Of a DNA stretch of 64,000 nt, positions 30,083 to 42,802 are shown piece after piece. The stretch comes from Kappaphycus alvarezii. Lineage: Eukaryota > Rhodophyta > Florideophyceae > Gigartinales > Solieriaceae. The DNA is taken from NCBI GenBank assembly GCA_002205965.3, contig NADL03000633.1, forward strand, positions 62,001-126,000. The letters run 5' to 3'. The notes under the pieces were generated by a model, which saw only the letters and a list, made by a program, of their open reading frames with translations, did no database searches and was not told the origin of the DNA. Made by a program: the position numbers and the translations under genes. The number at the start of each line of letters is the position of its first letter. Positions within the stretch are counted from its first letter, which is position 1.

Positions 30083-30642
30083 ACTTGGTCGTACTTCTCG
30101 ATAGATCGCAGAAATCCGCCTTCGCAGTTGCGACCGATAACTCTGGAAGTCCATCACCTTGGTGAATAGCTAGTTCAATGGTTTCAGTGACTTGATGTTA
30201 CGCTTATTCTTCTTCCTCCAGCGACAATCGGTTTCCGAATCGCATGAAGATGGAGTAGAGGAGCTCTAAGAATCTAAATTGGTTGAGGATTAGTCATTTT
30301 TACCGTAACAACGCCTCTTGGGAGATCTATTCTTTTCCTTGTTCCTCCAACAACGGCTTCGGAACTTCTTTCAGAGTTTTTCAGAACTGTAAGAATCCGA
30401 ATGGGAACTTGAATCGGAATCTATCCGAAGGTGTTTCGAGCGGCGTTTCAGAGTCTCGCCTTCTGCCTATTCCAACTGGAAGGGGACGGTTTCACATCCA
30501 TGGGTGTCCCCATCTCCTCCCGTGGGATAGGTGCATTTCTAGTTTCAGTCAATAACACTTCGGATTGACCGGAAGGACCTGGTAAGCTCTTATCGATATG
30601 GTCTACCTCGTGACCTGTCATGGTGTCCTTTTCCGGTTCGCT

Positions 30643-31164
30643 TTACCCAGCATCTTCAATGAGTCCATCAACAGGCATGTTTACGAAACAATTCATCGCA
30701 TTCATTTCTTCCCGTTGGTAAATCATTACCAACGCTTCTGCCAATTCGACCATAATATGTTGAGACCTCGTTGGAACTTCTGTCTTCATTACAGAACAGA
30801 CGTGTTCCTTCATCTCCTGTGGAATCATTCCCTGTATTTCAGCCTGCAGTTCCCAGCGTACCTTCTTCACTAACTCAACCTTTGCGTGCTCTACTTACGT
30901 AGTGATTTGCAGACCCGTGATATACATGGCCCGAGGCATCATTTCACCACTTATCTAGTGGGCCCTCTCCAACTTCACCGTGAGGGTGGCAAAAAAAAGG
31001 GGGGCAGAGGTACTCGGCACCCAAGCATTGGCTGTAGCCGATTCTTGATTCCTATCACGCAAATATCGCTCGGGTTCGTCAATGTTGTTCATCAATGCGG
31101 AGGGAGAACTGCGCGTGCTGTGAGAAGACCGGGAGCTTTCCGAACGGTCAAATAGGGTAGACAT
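30643..31164 (-). pseudogene. Possible gag-like remnant
   Basis: Minus-strand frames 30955-31164 (Ser-rich start, ESATANAWVPST) and 30643-30870 (KKVRWELQAEIQGMIPQEMK, helical, charged) look like consecutive parts of one coding region with frame breaks. A gag-type protein is a guess from composition; no motif is diagnostic. Confidence 0.25.
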
Positions 31165-31169
31165 ATTGG

Positions 31170-31739
31170 ACTTCGGTATTTTCTCTTTAAAAAATGAACA
31201 GGAAAAGTTGTGATTTTCAGCTTAACCTTCCCTTTTCTTGCGACGGCATCTCTTCTCGATACCTAGAACCGAACCATAGGAAACATATAGCTTCTAGGTA
31301 GGGACACCAAATGAGGTGTAAACCCGTAACGGTTCACTCTTTTTACTTCTCAGACGTCTCCGGTCGGTAACGTAAGTATCTCAATAACTCAGATGAGCCA
31401 TGCAGGTAAAGGGCTTCTACCTTGGAAGGACCACTGATCGGAAGGATAAGGGAAACAGAAGGAAGAAGTTGGCTCACCCGTGGGACGAGCTTGTCGGACG
31501 GCGGACAGGAGAGATACGCGGTGCCAAGGACGGCGCCATAGAGGCCAACCGTCGTCACACAGAACATGACGGTTTGTAATATGCAGAGTTACAATATCAA
31601 AGAAGCCCTCACTCAAAAGCACGTAACAGTGGCATAAATATCCAAGTATGCTTGCCTGATGGCCGGACTCCGTCGCATTCTCTAGGGTGACGGAGCCACA
31701 CTGCTAGCCTCGTACTCTGCAAACACACACACATTTACT
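31170..31739. other. Intergenic stretch
   Basis: Minus-strand frames of 74-77 codons overlap here (31343-31622), but nothing supports them. No repeat seen elsewhere in the window. Confidence 0.3.
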
Positions 31740-34700
31740 GCATTCTCTAATAGAAGTTATAGGCTCACTTCAGGAAAAGACATTTCTCTTCAAATATTAA
31801 ATTACCCAGATTTTACCATTTAGCCATTAAAATCAAGAGAAATATTTACAGCACGATATCCTATGATATTACTTACTCGAACATCTCAAAAAAATGTCTT
31901 TGATGTAAGCTGCATAGATATCTAAATTTTCCATTCGACACTTACAATAGAAGCTGAACTATGAAATTCTTTAGGATCTCAGCAAATTCCAGTAGCTCTC
32001 TGCCACGTCTTCACACTCGAACAGACTATAATATTAAGTTTATACCATTATAATATCCGTCTATACGTTGTGCCTATTAAATTGTGAACAGTACTTTGAG
32101 ACTAATTCCATAAGCTGGGAAAATAAAACTGTAGAAAATCTGCGAGAAAAGGGATGGGTGCATGCAAAAAATTCAAAAAATGGAAACAATACTTTTATAA
32201 TTTCCTTGTAAGAATTTTATAGAGCGTGGTTCTCAATTTATATATCTGAGAACAACAACCACTTTTAAATTCAAGAAAATTTTTCTAAAGTATTTCAAGC
32301 AATTAAAACCTAATTTTCGTCAAAATGTTTTATGGATATGATCTCTAAATATTCTCCTTAAAGACTTCCTTCAGTCTCATTACCGACGATGAACAATATA
32401 ATGTGGTATTATATTTCAAAAATAATTTTTATTGCGAATATCAAACATCAGTGGTGCATTGTACATCCCATTGTACTTTGAAAAGTACTCATACGTGTCA
32501 CATTTCCCCAAGAAGGATGTGTTTTGTGTTCTTCACTCTTTTTCATTAACAGATATTTGTATTTGAAAACTTCACTTAGGATCAGATAAAACCAAAGAGG
32601 AATTTAAAGTGTCTTCAGGAACAAAATTTTCGTTATGGTTTCCGGAAAACTGCACCTACTATAAACTTTGATTCAATTTTTACCACAAAATTTTTCTAAA
32701 CTAGCATTGAGATCAATAATTCTTCTCAAGCTAGTAAGAGATATTTCAAAGATACAGAAATTTAAAATTTTACATATTGTTGAAATCTGTTTACCTTAAA
32801 ACGGATATGGTAGAGCTAGTGAGATGTATGAAAATTATTCTGTGTCATCTACAAAAGTGAAAACTTTTTGTAATTACAAAGTTAAAATGTTAACAAAAAA
32901 GAATTTTTTTGTACGAAATAGGGAACATTTTGAGACGAAATGGTTCATAATAACCCCTTTTCAGAAAAATAGAAATCCATGGCACAAAAATTTAGATATC
33001 CCCAAACCGGGAAAGAAAAAATAAAGCGGTTTACGAAGAGATTGAGGATCAGCAATAAAGGAAATTGAGACCCTTGGCTTAAATTTGGAGACAATTTACC
33101 ATTGAATGATTTACTTTATATTTGATTTAATAGATCTTATTTCGAAATGTTGCTATCAAAATATCGGAGACCACTAGTATACTTCTGGTAACTAATAATT
33201 TAATATGATTTATTTAGTTATATTTATTATGAGAAGTGGCATGAACTATACTGAAAATATTTGAAGCCCTACAAATACACTTTTTAAAAATTGAAATTTC
33301 TTAGTTTCACCCTGAAACGTCTTTTTGTTTTTCATGTTTTGAGTTATGTTCTTAATTGTTAAATTTACTACTTGTTTCTAAATTTTATCAAATAAGAACG
33401 GAATCTTTTTGGTATTTTTTTTCCAAAACTATATTATAAAATGCATCAACTGTTCATCCAAAGTATAACTATCAACTTTTGAAACACTGTCATATTAAGC
33501 CATTTGAAGTATTCCATGCCTGGACCTTCGGCAAGAGCTGTTACGAGAAAGATAAACAGACATCCCTTACTCTCTAAATATTTATATTACGACGATATCT
33601 CGAATTGTGATAGAACGCATATGATAGAATAAAAGAGGTATGTATCCCAACGGGAAAGACAAGAAATAAACCAGTCATTAAAAGAATGGATTTGGAGGGA
33701 GTAAATACCTGGTAGGTATGAAATAGATACTTTGCGAGATATTTCTGGGAAAAAAGTATTAACAGAAGAAAAAAATAACTTAATAGGAATTTTATTGCAC
33801 TTCAGTTTAGAGCCAAGTCGTGACAGTTCTCTGGATGAAAAGAGATGAACTCTTGGGATCGAAGGGATTGGCTTTTGAATGGTGAAATCTCAATTTATCG
33901 GAACTAGTACAAAACAGCAAAATCTTGTAGTAATGGAAACATTCATGCCACACTCGTCTGATACATTTTTGAAGATCAATTAAATAAATAAAATATAAAG
34001 TGTATATTTCCAAACAATCAACAATTTATATTTATCACCTAACCGCTACCGCGGCCGTCATGTCAAACGCGGCATGCCTGCTCGCTAGCATTGAGCCGGC
34101 CCTGTAAGTAAGTTCATGGAGTGTTACCCATCAGCGACGAATTATCCCACATAACGCATTAGCGGCGTTAATGTAACCGAACACATCTTACATGTATTAA
34201 AATAACCAAAACATTTCCCCCTAACCTTGAAAGGTAAGAAATTACCCAACTGAAATTTACCTCTTCTATCATTATTACATGAATAGCTTTATGGTCGAAA
34301 GCAAATAAAACCGACCCTAAGAGTAAGGAAATTGCTCTTTGTATTTCAATCCGCCTCCATTGATTACTGAATGCTTAATTTTTCAATATTATCCAAAATT
34401 ACTGAAGCAATTAATTTCACCAATCAACAAGCTTGATTAAAATTTAATATTATTAACACATTTTTATCGTAGACGTGCCAAAAATGTCTATCTTCCAGTA
34501 TAAATGCAATCTGATTGTAATTATCTCATATTTATACGTGACTATAACCTCTAAAAAAATTATTAAAATACTTTTCAGAACATCACCATGTTTAAGTCTT
34601 TCAATTTTTAAGGGAATCTATCTTCATACTTTCCAGAAAAGCTTCAGGAAGAAATACAAAGTATGAGAATGAAATAAATATTGTTAGGTTTCTGAGATCA

Positions 34701-37130
34701 GTAAAGGTCCAATTGCTGAGGTTGGTAATAGTTTTAGAATTTCACAAAGATAACAAATCCGAGTGACGTGAATGTTTTCCACCTACTTAATTAGTAATAA
34801 ATAATTGAAATAATTGTTAAATCATCCAGCTAGTATTTTGTAATTTTACCAGAAAAAAATCCAAGCAGAGTCATATGCAGAAACTCCATTAAAATAGGAT
34901 AAAATTGTAATTCAAATTTCTATTCAGAAACTGTTCATCATTATCCTAAAGTTTGTCAATAAATTTGGACTTAAAACAGAAATCATCTCATAATCCATTT
35001 ATACTAACTCAAAAATTATAAAAATATATTACATTTTTATTGAAAAATTCTATTCTCTTTTTCATCTTGCCCACTATTCATACCTCATTTTCAACAATTA
35101 TTTTCATTTCGTTATTACAAATATTTTTATTTCCACTACAGCCAAAAATTCTAATCATTAAAACGAGAAACCATTTTATTCAAACTGATAAAGAAAGAAT
35201 GTAGTCATCTAAAACATTTCCTGGTTCTTTTTATGATTTGAATATTTTTGGCCAGAGAAAACGTTTAGGGTATAAATTAATGATTTAATAAATTGCATCA
35301 GGTAAAAATTGAAAGCTCAGAAAGAATCATAAACATCTAGATTCATATAGAAAATCTACCGGAAGTATTTGCAAAACCTGAATCAATATTTCAAATTTTC
35401 CTTAAACATTAATGAAAAGATGGTGATGGCAGTGCCATTTGATGTAATTATATATCTTTTCTAGTACATATAAAAATTATCATTACGGGGGTATTATCTC
35501 ATTTATTCACTTAAAATCAAGCTTTACTAGAAAAAATGAACTCTGAAGGATATTCCGGCATCAGGACTTCAGTATATTTGTTCGTTCGAATATATGTTTC
35601 TCGTTTTCCTTTCCAACTTTAATCTTTGTACATTGTAAGGCTCCATTTTGCTTCAACTACCATTAATTATCTATAAGCTCTAATTTTACAATTTTTGACC
35701 AATCCGTTTTGCTGTAAGCTATTTTCTGTATGGTGAAAATTAAGTTCCATCCCTCTTAGCTGTCCACTTTTTCTACCCATATCACTCATAATTCATTTCT
35801 TAGAGCACCTCTCTCCCATCATGGTTCGAAGAATATCCTTCAAAAATTAAATTGAGTGCTATATGTTCCTATACTTACAAAATTCTAAACTAATTACCAG
35901 GTCTACAAAAATTTGAAAGAACTGAATCGCTAAAACTTTTGATGCACTCTGAAAATTCGAAAAATCATCAATTAAGCTTTTTCTTTCATTTGAAATGACT
36001 ATGGAATTAACTCCTTCGATTGAGGGCCTTTAAAATTCCGTATACATTAAAATGTTCTTCATCTTTCTTGTATATATCAATTACACAAAAATTGAGCCAA
36101 AGCAGTATAGAAACTGCCGTATGAGACTTTTACCTTCGGGATTGATATCTGAACCATTGGTAGTCCTAGTAAACGTTACAGACTGACGCGTTATAGGCTT
36201 TATTATCATCTTTTCAGCTTCACTCTAAAGAATATTTTTCGTATAAGGAGTTAAAATGTATTTATTTGATCCGTTGCTTACTTATCTAGCTAGTGCTTTT
36301 TTGGCCTGCAATTTGAACTTTTTAAACATTCATTGTATGAAATCTCTACATTATTTTTTCTTAAAATATTTTTTGGTAGCATTAAATTGAAGCCCACAAA
36401 TAGCAATTGTACATAGGAGAAATGTCACAGCTGAAAAGAAAAAAAGCTCCATTATTGAGAACTTGGCGCCGTCGCTTCGTATTAAAGTGGGCCTCTGTGA
36501 AGAAATATACCTACATCACAAATATAAAAAGAAATTGTAATTAATTCCATTTGATACTATGTAGAGAGCGGAACTACTGAATCTAAAATAAATAAGCTAT
36601 GGAAATTAAATATTGCATAACATTGGATCCTACATAAAAAAAATTAACTGCAAGCGTTAAGCAATTACATAATTGCATATGCTTTTTAAAACCTCTACCC
36701 TATCATTGATGTCTCCAGAAAAATGCTTCTGCCGTAATACTTCTAACTTTTTCCCTATACTCGTTTTTTATCTCCTTTCATTGAGAAAATATTTACTTTT
36801 CTGAAAATAGAGTATTTCAATTGTTGAAAGCAATTTTTTGTATTATTTATTAGTTTTTTCAAGTTGAATCTAAAAATGAAAAAATATCAAAAGAGATATT
36901 CTCAAAAAGATTTATCTTAAACAAACAATATAAATACATATGCACTTGTGGCTAAATAATGTTGGAACAACATAGATACAGTAACCATACGAAGTATAGT
37001 AATGAAACTTGAATACTTTAATGAAAGTTGAAAGAACTATTTTACAAGTATTCCGGAACTATTTAATTTGTTTTCAATATCGAATACAGCGAAAGAAAAT
37101 TGCGGGAAGAATTTTATCTTAGGTCAAAAG
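31740..37130. other. 5.4-kb strongly AT-rich, gene-empty block
   Basis: By eye the block is dominated by A/T runs, in sharp contrast to the flanks near 50% GC. There is no open frame above about 70 codons, no tandem array and no recognisable organelle gene or rRNA. A GC-richer R2 repeat (34045-34225) and a 25-bp LINE-like shred (CTTCGGCAAGAGCTGTTACG near 33525) are embedded. Possible explanations are mutational decay (RIP-like or neutral), an AT isochore or an old foreign insert. Confidence 0.8.
34045..34225 (+). repeat. R2 repeat inside the AT-rich block
   Basis: Contains GCGGCCGTCATGTCAAACGC, GACGAATTATCCCACATAAC and ACCAAAACATTTCCCCC. It matches in inverted form the 44405-44842 copies. 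Its base composition differs from the surroundings. Confidence 0.65.
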
Positions 37131-37134
37131 TTTT

Positions 37135-37268
37135 TCTGTTTACTGTGAATCATCGAAAATAAATGTATTTATTTTTCACTGGTCCATATTTATACTGTAT
37201 TACATGTGAAGCAATTTTTATGTCTTTTAGTTGGTTTTTAAATCCTGCAGTTGTAATTACTGGAAGTA
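37135..37268. repeat. R3 repeat, inverted partial copy
   Basis: The reverse complement matches 27340-27450, including the TTACTGTGAATCAT end and a CAGTTGTAATTACTGG segment. Confidence 0.55.
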
Positions 37269-38100
37269 TGTTGCACAGATTGGACATCGCTCATGACCAA
37301 AGAAAAGCGCCCGGCCCGGGCGTAGAGACACATTCACTAACCAGGCTCGCGAGGGCAAATAGGTACGGCGGTGAGGTTGAGGTAAAATAGAAAAAGCGAG
37401 ACAGGAGGACGATTCACGAATGGAAAGGAGGAGAGGTTTATCGGGGCCCGAATATGAACGGAAGATGCAATCAAGGTTCAAACTGTGCAGTTGAGAATCG
37501 ATAGAAGACTGGAGGAATTCAGCAGGGACTTGCATTCAACATCGCAGAAAGAGAGATGTGAGCAAAAGTAAAGCCGATAGATCTGGATAGCGTGTGAATA
37601 ATAAGGAGATCGCACCCTGGGGCACTTTATTCAGGTGTAGGTCACCCGAGTAGGAGAGTGAATCAGAAAAAGGGGGGAGAACATCATTCAAAGAAGCATC
37701 ATATGCGGACTCAGGGACTGCAGAAATAAGAAGGCAGACTTGATCCCATTCAGAGTCTGTGCAAGGATCATTAATCTGTGCGAAAGCCTCCTGTTGCTAC
37801 CGGTCGAGGCTGACGACCGCAGCCGTAGATTTATGAGGGGACAGAGTCCGCAGCAGATAAATAACCTTGCAAGCGCTCGCGCAGACAGGGTGTAAGTGGT
37901 AGCCCGTCTGGGCGTCACCGAAGTCCTGAAAACAGGCAAATATGCGATCGACTGCAGATTTACGGATGCCGAATGCGGCACTGTCGAAGGAACCAAAACC
38001 AATGGAAGAGCCTAGAACGGTAAAAAACATCGGGCGTTGAGAAGGGGCAGGGAACAATGAGGACAGAAGGAGTAGATGAGAGGCCGAGGACGTTGGGCTT
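37269..38100 (-). pseudogene. LINE ORF2 fragment, region after RT
   Basis: Minus-strand frames show FGDAQTGYHLHPVCASACKV, IYLLRTLSP and a broken segment with DVLPPFSDSL, ending near RCPICATYFQ at 37260-37290. That order is the post-RT region up to the C-x2-C motif, in several phases. The C-terminal nuclease-like part is missing, cut off where R3 starts. Confidence 0.6.
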
Positions 38101-38339
38101 GGACATATTCAGTACAAACCAGATGGCACAACTGTGAGTCTGGAAAAATTACCACGCGGCGAGGGCCTGTGCAAAAGCTTTATGTTGGCGAGATACAATG
38201 TGGCGAAGTGTGACCTCCTACTCAGGTATCATACTCAGCCATTCTATAAATCATTTGCGAGTCGATCAAAATCTGCGCTGAGATTATCAGACGGACCGGG
38301 ATTTCAGAAATTACTCGCTAGGCTAGGGAAATCGATTTT

Positions 38340-38412
38340 GATCTTTAATGATTGAAAGGTGCGGTTCGGCTATCCCGCGGTGTATGCCAGACGTGTTCAG
38401 GATAATGGTGGG
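38340..38412 (+). repeat. 70-bp dispersed repeat, copy 1
   Basis: GTGCGGTTCGGCTATCCCGC and CAGACGTGTTCAGGATAATG occur here and, with few changes, at 47282-47352. It interrupts the minus-strand LINE sequence between its RT and post-RT pieces. Confidence 0.7.
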
Positions 38413-38644
38413 CCTCCAATTTAGAAGAGCAAAAACCCGGTACTGTGACTATTATTTGGCAGTTGAGCCATGCTCCCGCCAAACTAGATGAGTTTTACGG
38501 GGTGATACCCCTTGATTTTATGTAGAACTCTGAATATTCATTGGTACCGTTTCGAATCTATTCTAATGCTGCAGTGGACACCGTAGAAACCATTTGATGT
38601 AAAATTCAAGTATACATTAACCCGACCTCCGGTCGAGAGCACGA

Positions 38645-39122
38645 TCAGTACTTATGTCCGAGGGGGTTGAGTCGAGGCGGTAAAGCGTCGAATTTTCGAG
38701 CTATTATACAGGGCCTACGGGCGGGAACAACCAAGTTTCCATCATCAAAACACCAGGATTTGAGCGGGGGCCGGAGTTGATAATGAAACTTGAAAACGAG
38801 ATGATGAAGAGCGGGAGCGAAAAGCAGAGGCCCAAGTGGGTCACCCTGGTGAGAGCCATCAGAGCGTAGTAAGGAGAATGACCCAAATGAGAGAAAGAAG
38901 ATATCCCTATAGCAGTAGTGCACTTACTGTGCGACACAAGGCGCGGATTCCACGACAGCACCAAGAATGCGTGTGTGGGAGATGCTGTTGGCAGTATTGA
39001 AGGCATCGACTTGGATCAATACGTGGACCCGTAACTGGGGCTATGCGTGAGGCGACGGACAGCGTAGGCAATGTTCTCAGTCCTGTTTCAAACCCCAACG
39101 CCAATTTGATGAGACAGAACAT
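38645..39122 (-). pseudogene. LINE reverse transcriptase palm fragment
   Basis: The frame 38645-38923 includes SHQGDPLGPLLFAPALHHLV and CFDDGNLVVPARR. These are the G-x-x-Q-G-D-P and (Y/F)-x-D-D-G catalytic motifs of non-LTR RT. It lies in the same sense as 37269-38100 and is probably part of the same dead element. Confidence 0.75.
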
Positions 39123-39164
39123 TGGAAAGCGCGGTGGACCCTTGTGAGGTTTTACTTAAATATT

Positions 39165-39686
39165 TTTGGGTAAATGGGGTGTAAAAATTTAATGATATAC
39201 ATAAATCCAAAATAAATAATTCGAAATAAATGAACAATAAATTACCTCAATAGGATTAAGAATAATAATAAAAAGGAAAAAAACATTTGTTGATCGACGG
39301 GGATAGTTCGATGGCACGAGGCTTGCTAAAATTTTCTACCGACTTAAGACTATTTATACCACAGATAGGGTTAGAAAGCTAGAAAAATGACTCCAGCAGT
39401 ATAATAATTGTTACAGACCAATTTTATGCTCAATATTAATTATAGAATAACTATCCAGATGACCATTAATCCCAATAATAATTTTCTGGTGATATAATTC
39501 CAGTAATTATAACTGCAGAATGTAAAAAACAACCGAATGACATAAGAATTTCTTCACGTACGTGTAGCAAAGCATAAAAATAGGCCAGTGAAAATAGATA
39601 AAAATATTTTCGATGATTCTCGAGAAATAAAAATTGTTGACCTAAAAAACTGTTCCACAATTTCTCATCACTGTATTCGATATGGA
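39165..39686. repeat. R3 repeat, left part, interrupted by a LINE
   Basis: Matches 27030-27500. It ends at ATATGGA (39680-39686), and the alignment resumes at 42603 after the LINE. Confidence 0.75.
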
Positions 39687-40379
39687 TACCACGTCTGGCT
39701 CCCTCTTCGACTCTCCTCCTCCAACTCCCACTCCTCCCCCTCCAACGACTCTCCACACCCGCCTGCGTGCCGGGTTCTCCGTTCTGGGAAGGTTTTCCGC
39801 CGGCCTGCAACCCTCGTTTTTTGCTCTCCCTTTTCATTCTCCTTAATTTGGGGTTTTCTTTTTCTTCCTTTCTTTCAGGCGATCTCGCCACTGGTCGCTG
39901 GTCAACAATATCCTTAGGATCTCCCTCCTATCCAATCACTTCCCCCACCAACGCCCCCGTGGTCACGTGTCTGCGCCATGCCTTCTGGTCGCCAACCTGG
40001 GTCTTCGGCCGACATCTTCGTTGCGCTCATACATTCTTCCCTTGACTTCCTCGTGAAGTCCGCTTCCGTCTTCAGTTATGTCGTCGACTTGTCTGACCCC
40101 ACTTCCGTTGACCAGTTCCTCTGAGTCCTCCGCGATACGAAAGCTGCGCAGGCTCTCCTACCCTCACTTCAGCTCAACCCCCAGTTTTGCGGGGTAGTCC
40201 GCATCTTGAACACCCTCCCCAGTCATACTGCCACTGCCACGCCGGACGCCGAGCCTTCCTCCGCGCCTCCTCCAGGCGGATCGCCAAGTGCTGCCCACAA
40301 ATCCCCTCCCGACGCTCCTTCTCCATAACTCCGTGCCGTCATGTCTAAAAAGGCCCCTTAGCCTCTGGCCCGTCTTCCG

Positions 40380-40898
40380 ATGCTTGGACGCCAAGGTCTA
40401 GAATCCCATGCCAACCTTACTGACGTACGTATCTCCGACAAATTTGCGGGCTTTGTTCACAGAGGCACACTTGGACTGTTCGGAGGTAACCGCAAGCGTT
40501 TTGTTCGGAATTCATCACCTCCTGGTTTCGCTATTCAGGATCCGTCATTGTTTCGTCGTGCTCTTTCTATTGGTGCCTGGGTCCTGCTCGATTATCAAAA
40601 CAACCGATCCCCTCACTTTTTCGTCTGTGCAGCTGAACGGGACCTTTACTCCATACGGCCCGCATACAAGAGTTTCCAGACCCTCGCCCGGCAATCACAA
40701 AACTTTGAAACGCCACCACTGAAATTCTCCGACGTTCTTAACCTTGCGGCTTTCGAAAATCTTGCTGAATTACAAGTAGTCTTGCCTGGTGTTCCTGCCG
40801 AATTTTGCGGCTCGAATCGGACTCCTGTACTTGAATACCGGCTCCGTCCTTTGCCCTTGCCCTGCGGGAAACTGAAGCTGCTGTCTTCTCATTGGTAG
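40380..40898 (+). CDS. LINE ORF1-like protein
   Basis: A 172-codon frame in the 5' half of the LINE. It is basic, with no CCHC knuckle visible. HFFVCAAERDLYSIRPAYKS gives a folded-protein look, but I recognise no family. The ATG at 40380 is the first in frame; the region upstream (39690-40380) is Pro/Ser-rich and frame-broken. By position it would be the RNA-binding ORF1 product of the LINE, which is inference. Confidence 0.4.
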   Translation: MLGRQGLESHANLTDVRISDKFAGFVHRGTLGLFGGNRKRFVRNSSPPGFAIQDPSLFRRALSIGAWVLLDYQNNRSPHFFVCAAERDLYSIRPAYKSFQTLARQSQNFETPPLKFSDVLNLAAFENLAELQVVLPGVPAEFCGSNRTPVLEYRLRPLPLPCGKLKLLSSHW

Positions 40899-41269
40899 CT
40901 TCCGCAGGCAAAATGCAAGATAAAGACCCGCTGCCCCCTGCCTCTCCCAACTCCACCGTTTCAAATCGCCGCCGTCTGCCGCCAGGAACCCCTGATGCAG
41001 ACGGTTAGATCCCTGTTCTGGCTCGTCCGCACAGCCATGCACCTATCCCCCGCCGCGAAAACTCGCCTTCCCCACGGCCCTCTCCTGCAAAAATTGTTCT
41101 CTCCCCTCCCCAATCTACCCTTGATGGAAGCACTGTTGCAGGTCGCTTTGCCGCCCTTGAACACATTGCCTATTAGGATTACGACTCTGACATGAAATCA
41201 AGCTAAGATATCAGCCTCCCTGAACCCAACCCTCCCGGCCCGGCCTGCTCTAACTTTCCAGGCTCTACT

Positions 41270-42469
41270 TTTCTCGCATACCCCGGTCCTCTCCTATATT
41301 CGCCAGCCAATTCAAGCGGCCGTCTACGATCTCTACTTTCATTCACTCGGTCGCGTTGTCTCCGCTCCGTCCGACAAACACATGGCCCGGACTCTTCTCG
41401 AGTCTCTTTCCATCCCCAAACTTGTCTCCAGACACAATAGTCCCTGCAGCATCAGCCGCCGACGTCCAGATCCCTGCTCTACTCTGGCGGACCGGATACG
41501 TTTAGCATCCGCTCGACTGTATGATGAACTCTTTGCTGAGGCCCAATCTCTCTTCGCCTCCTCCCTTTCAACTTCTCCCCTATCTTCCCCATCCCCTGTC
41601 CCTCCATCCCCGAGGTCGCTTCATCGCCGTTGTCGTCGGCATCTTTACCGCGGAAGCCCCGCACGGGCCACCGCCGCTTTTCTTCAAGCACAGGCTCCGT
41701 TGCCTCCTACCGACGCCACCCACCGCTCCCTCCAGAACCTCCACCCTTCGCCACCTTCCCCGATCACGACGCAGCCTCCTACTCGCCTCCCCGATTCGTT
41801 CACGTTCTCAGTTGCCGACGTTGGCCGTGCCATTCACAGTTTGGATCCCTCGACCTCTGTAGTCCCCGACGGCATGTCTCCCATGTTTCTGCGTATGTTG
41901 CTTCGCTGTTCTGTGGCCATTCACGTTGCCCCGTTTGCGCCCGGCGTTCCTCAGATCTAGCTCCTCTTCTGGACCCCCTCGGCAAACAAGCTCTGACCTG
42001 TAAGTATGAAGATGGACAAACGCGTCGGCACAATGTACTCCCGGATGCCATCCACCGGTACTGCAAGGAATTGGGCATCTCCGCACTCGCCGAACACACT
42101 CTTCCCCTTAGGGATCCAAACTCGTCTCCGTCTCTACGCATGGACCTCTACATTCCGGGTGCCCATGGGCTCGACTCTCGTGATATCGCCCTGGACGACA
42201 CTGTGGCCCATCCTCACTCCGTCAATTGCATCTCCCAAAGCGCATATTCCGCCGGCGCCGCTGCAAATCTTGCTGAGCAAGCGAAGTTCCGACATTACGG
42301 TCCGCACTGCAACGCTCACGACATCTTTCTCCTTCCGGTATGTGTTGACTTCGATGGAACTTTAGGGGCTAGCGGAACAAAATTTTTCCGCCTTCTCGCA
42401 TCTTTCGCTTCAAGCCGCCGGAATTCGGCGCCAGCGTTGGAGCTTCAAGACTTAGCTACCCGCTTTTAG
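41270..42469 (+). pseudogene. LINE ORF2 lacking the RT core
   Basis: The first frame (41382-41960) ends with VADVGRAIHSLDPSTSVVPD and GMSPMFLRMLL, the segment just before RT motif 1 in non-LTR elements. Within about 30 bp the sequence moves, in another phase, to HSRCPVCARRSSDLAPLLDP, then LTCKYEDGQTRRHNVL and a C-terminal region with DLYIPG, IALDDTV and AEQAKFRHY. That spacing of D...D...K is compatible with a PD-(D/E)XK-type nuclease (inference). About 300-400 residues of RT are therefore missing. This C-terminal type is known from LINEs of several protist and animal groups. Confidence 0.7.
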
Positions 42470-42602
42470 TTTGGCCTTCATGGGATTCAGGCCCGCCACG
42501 TCAATACCTGCCGCGTGCCTGAGTAGTTATTATTGGTCTTCCCCCTGACACTTGCTTTGGGGGCTTTCGTTTGTTGTAAAAGATTTCCACACACACACGC
42601 AC

Positions 42603-42662
42603 ATATGGAAAACCAATTAAATAGTTTTCCAATACTTCTAGTATATTTTTCCAATTTTCACA
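42603..42662. repeat. R3 repeat, right part after the LINE
   Basis: From ATATGGAAAACCAATTAAAT to CCAATTTTCACAG, matching 27503-27563 across the LINE insertion point. Confidence 0.75.
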
Positions 42663-42802
42663 GATATGAATCTTTTACTCTTTTTACTTATCTTAAAAGG
42701 GTGCTACCGTATACTTAAATTTCCTGATTAAGGCAATAGCGGCCTAATTAGGGTAGCCTCTGATATACCCTGAGAATGGAGAATCTCTGGAATACAATGC
42801 TT

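Larger units (their letters stand above)
39687..42602 (+). mobile_element. LINE with deleted RT core, flanked by TSD
   Basis: A 2916-bp + strand insertion between two copies of ATATGGA (39680-39686 and 42603-42609). The paralogous R3 repeat at 27500 shows the empty site. The 3' end is a short CA-rich tail (CACACACACACGCAC). It codes for an ORF1-like protein, a pre-RT region and the C-terminal zinc/nuclease-like domain, but the RT palm is absent. It is a non-autonomous deletion derivative, presumably moved by a full-length relative. Confidence 0.8.

Noticed and set aside
31740-37130. Organelle DNA insert
   Set aside because: No organelle gene, tRNA or rRNA could be recognised, so AT-richness alone is not enough.
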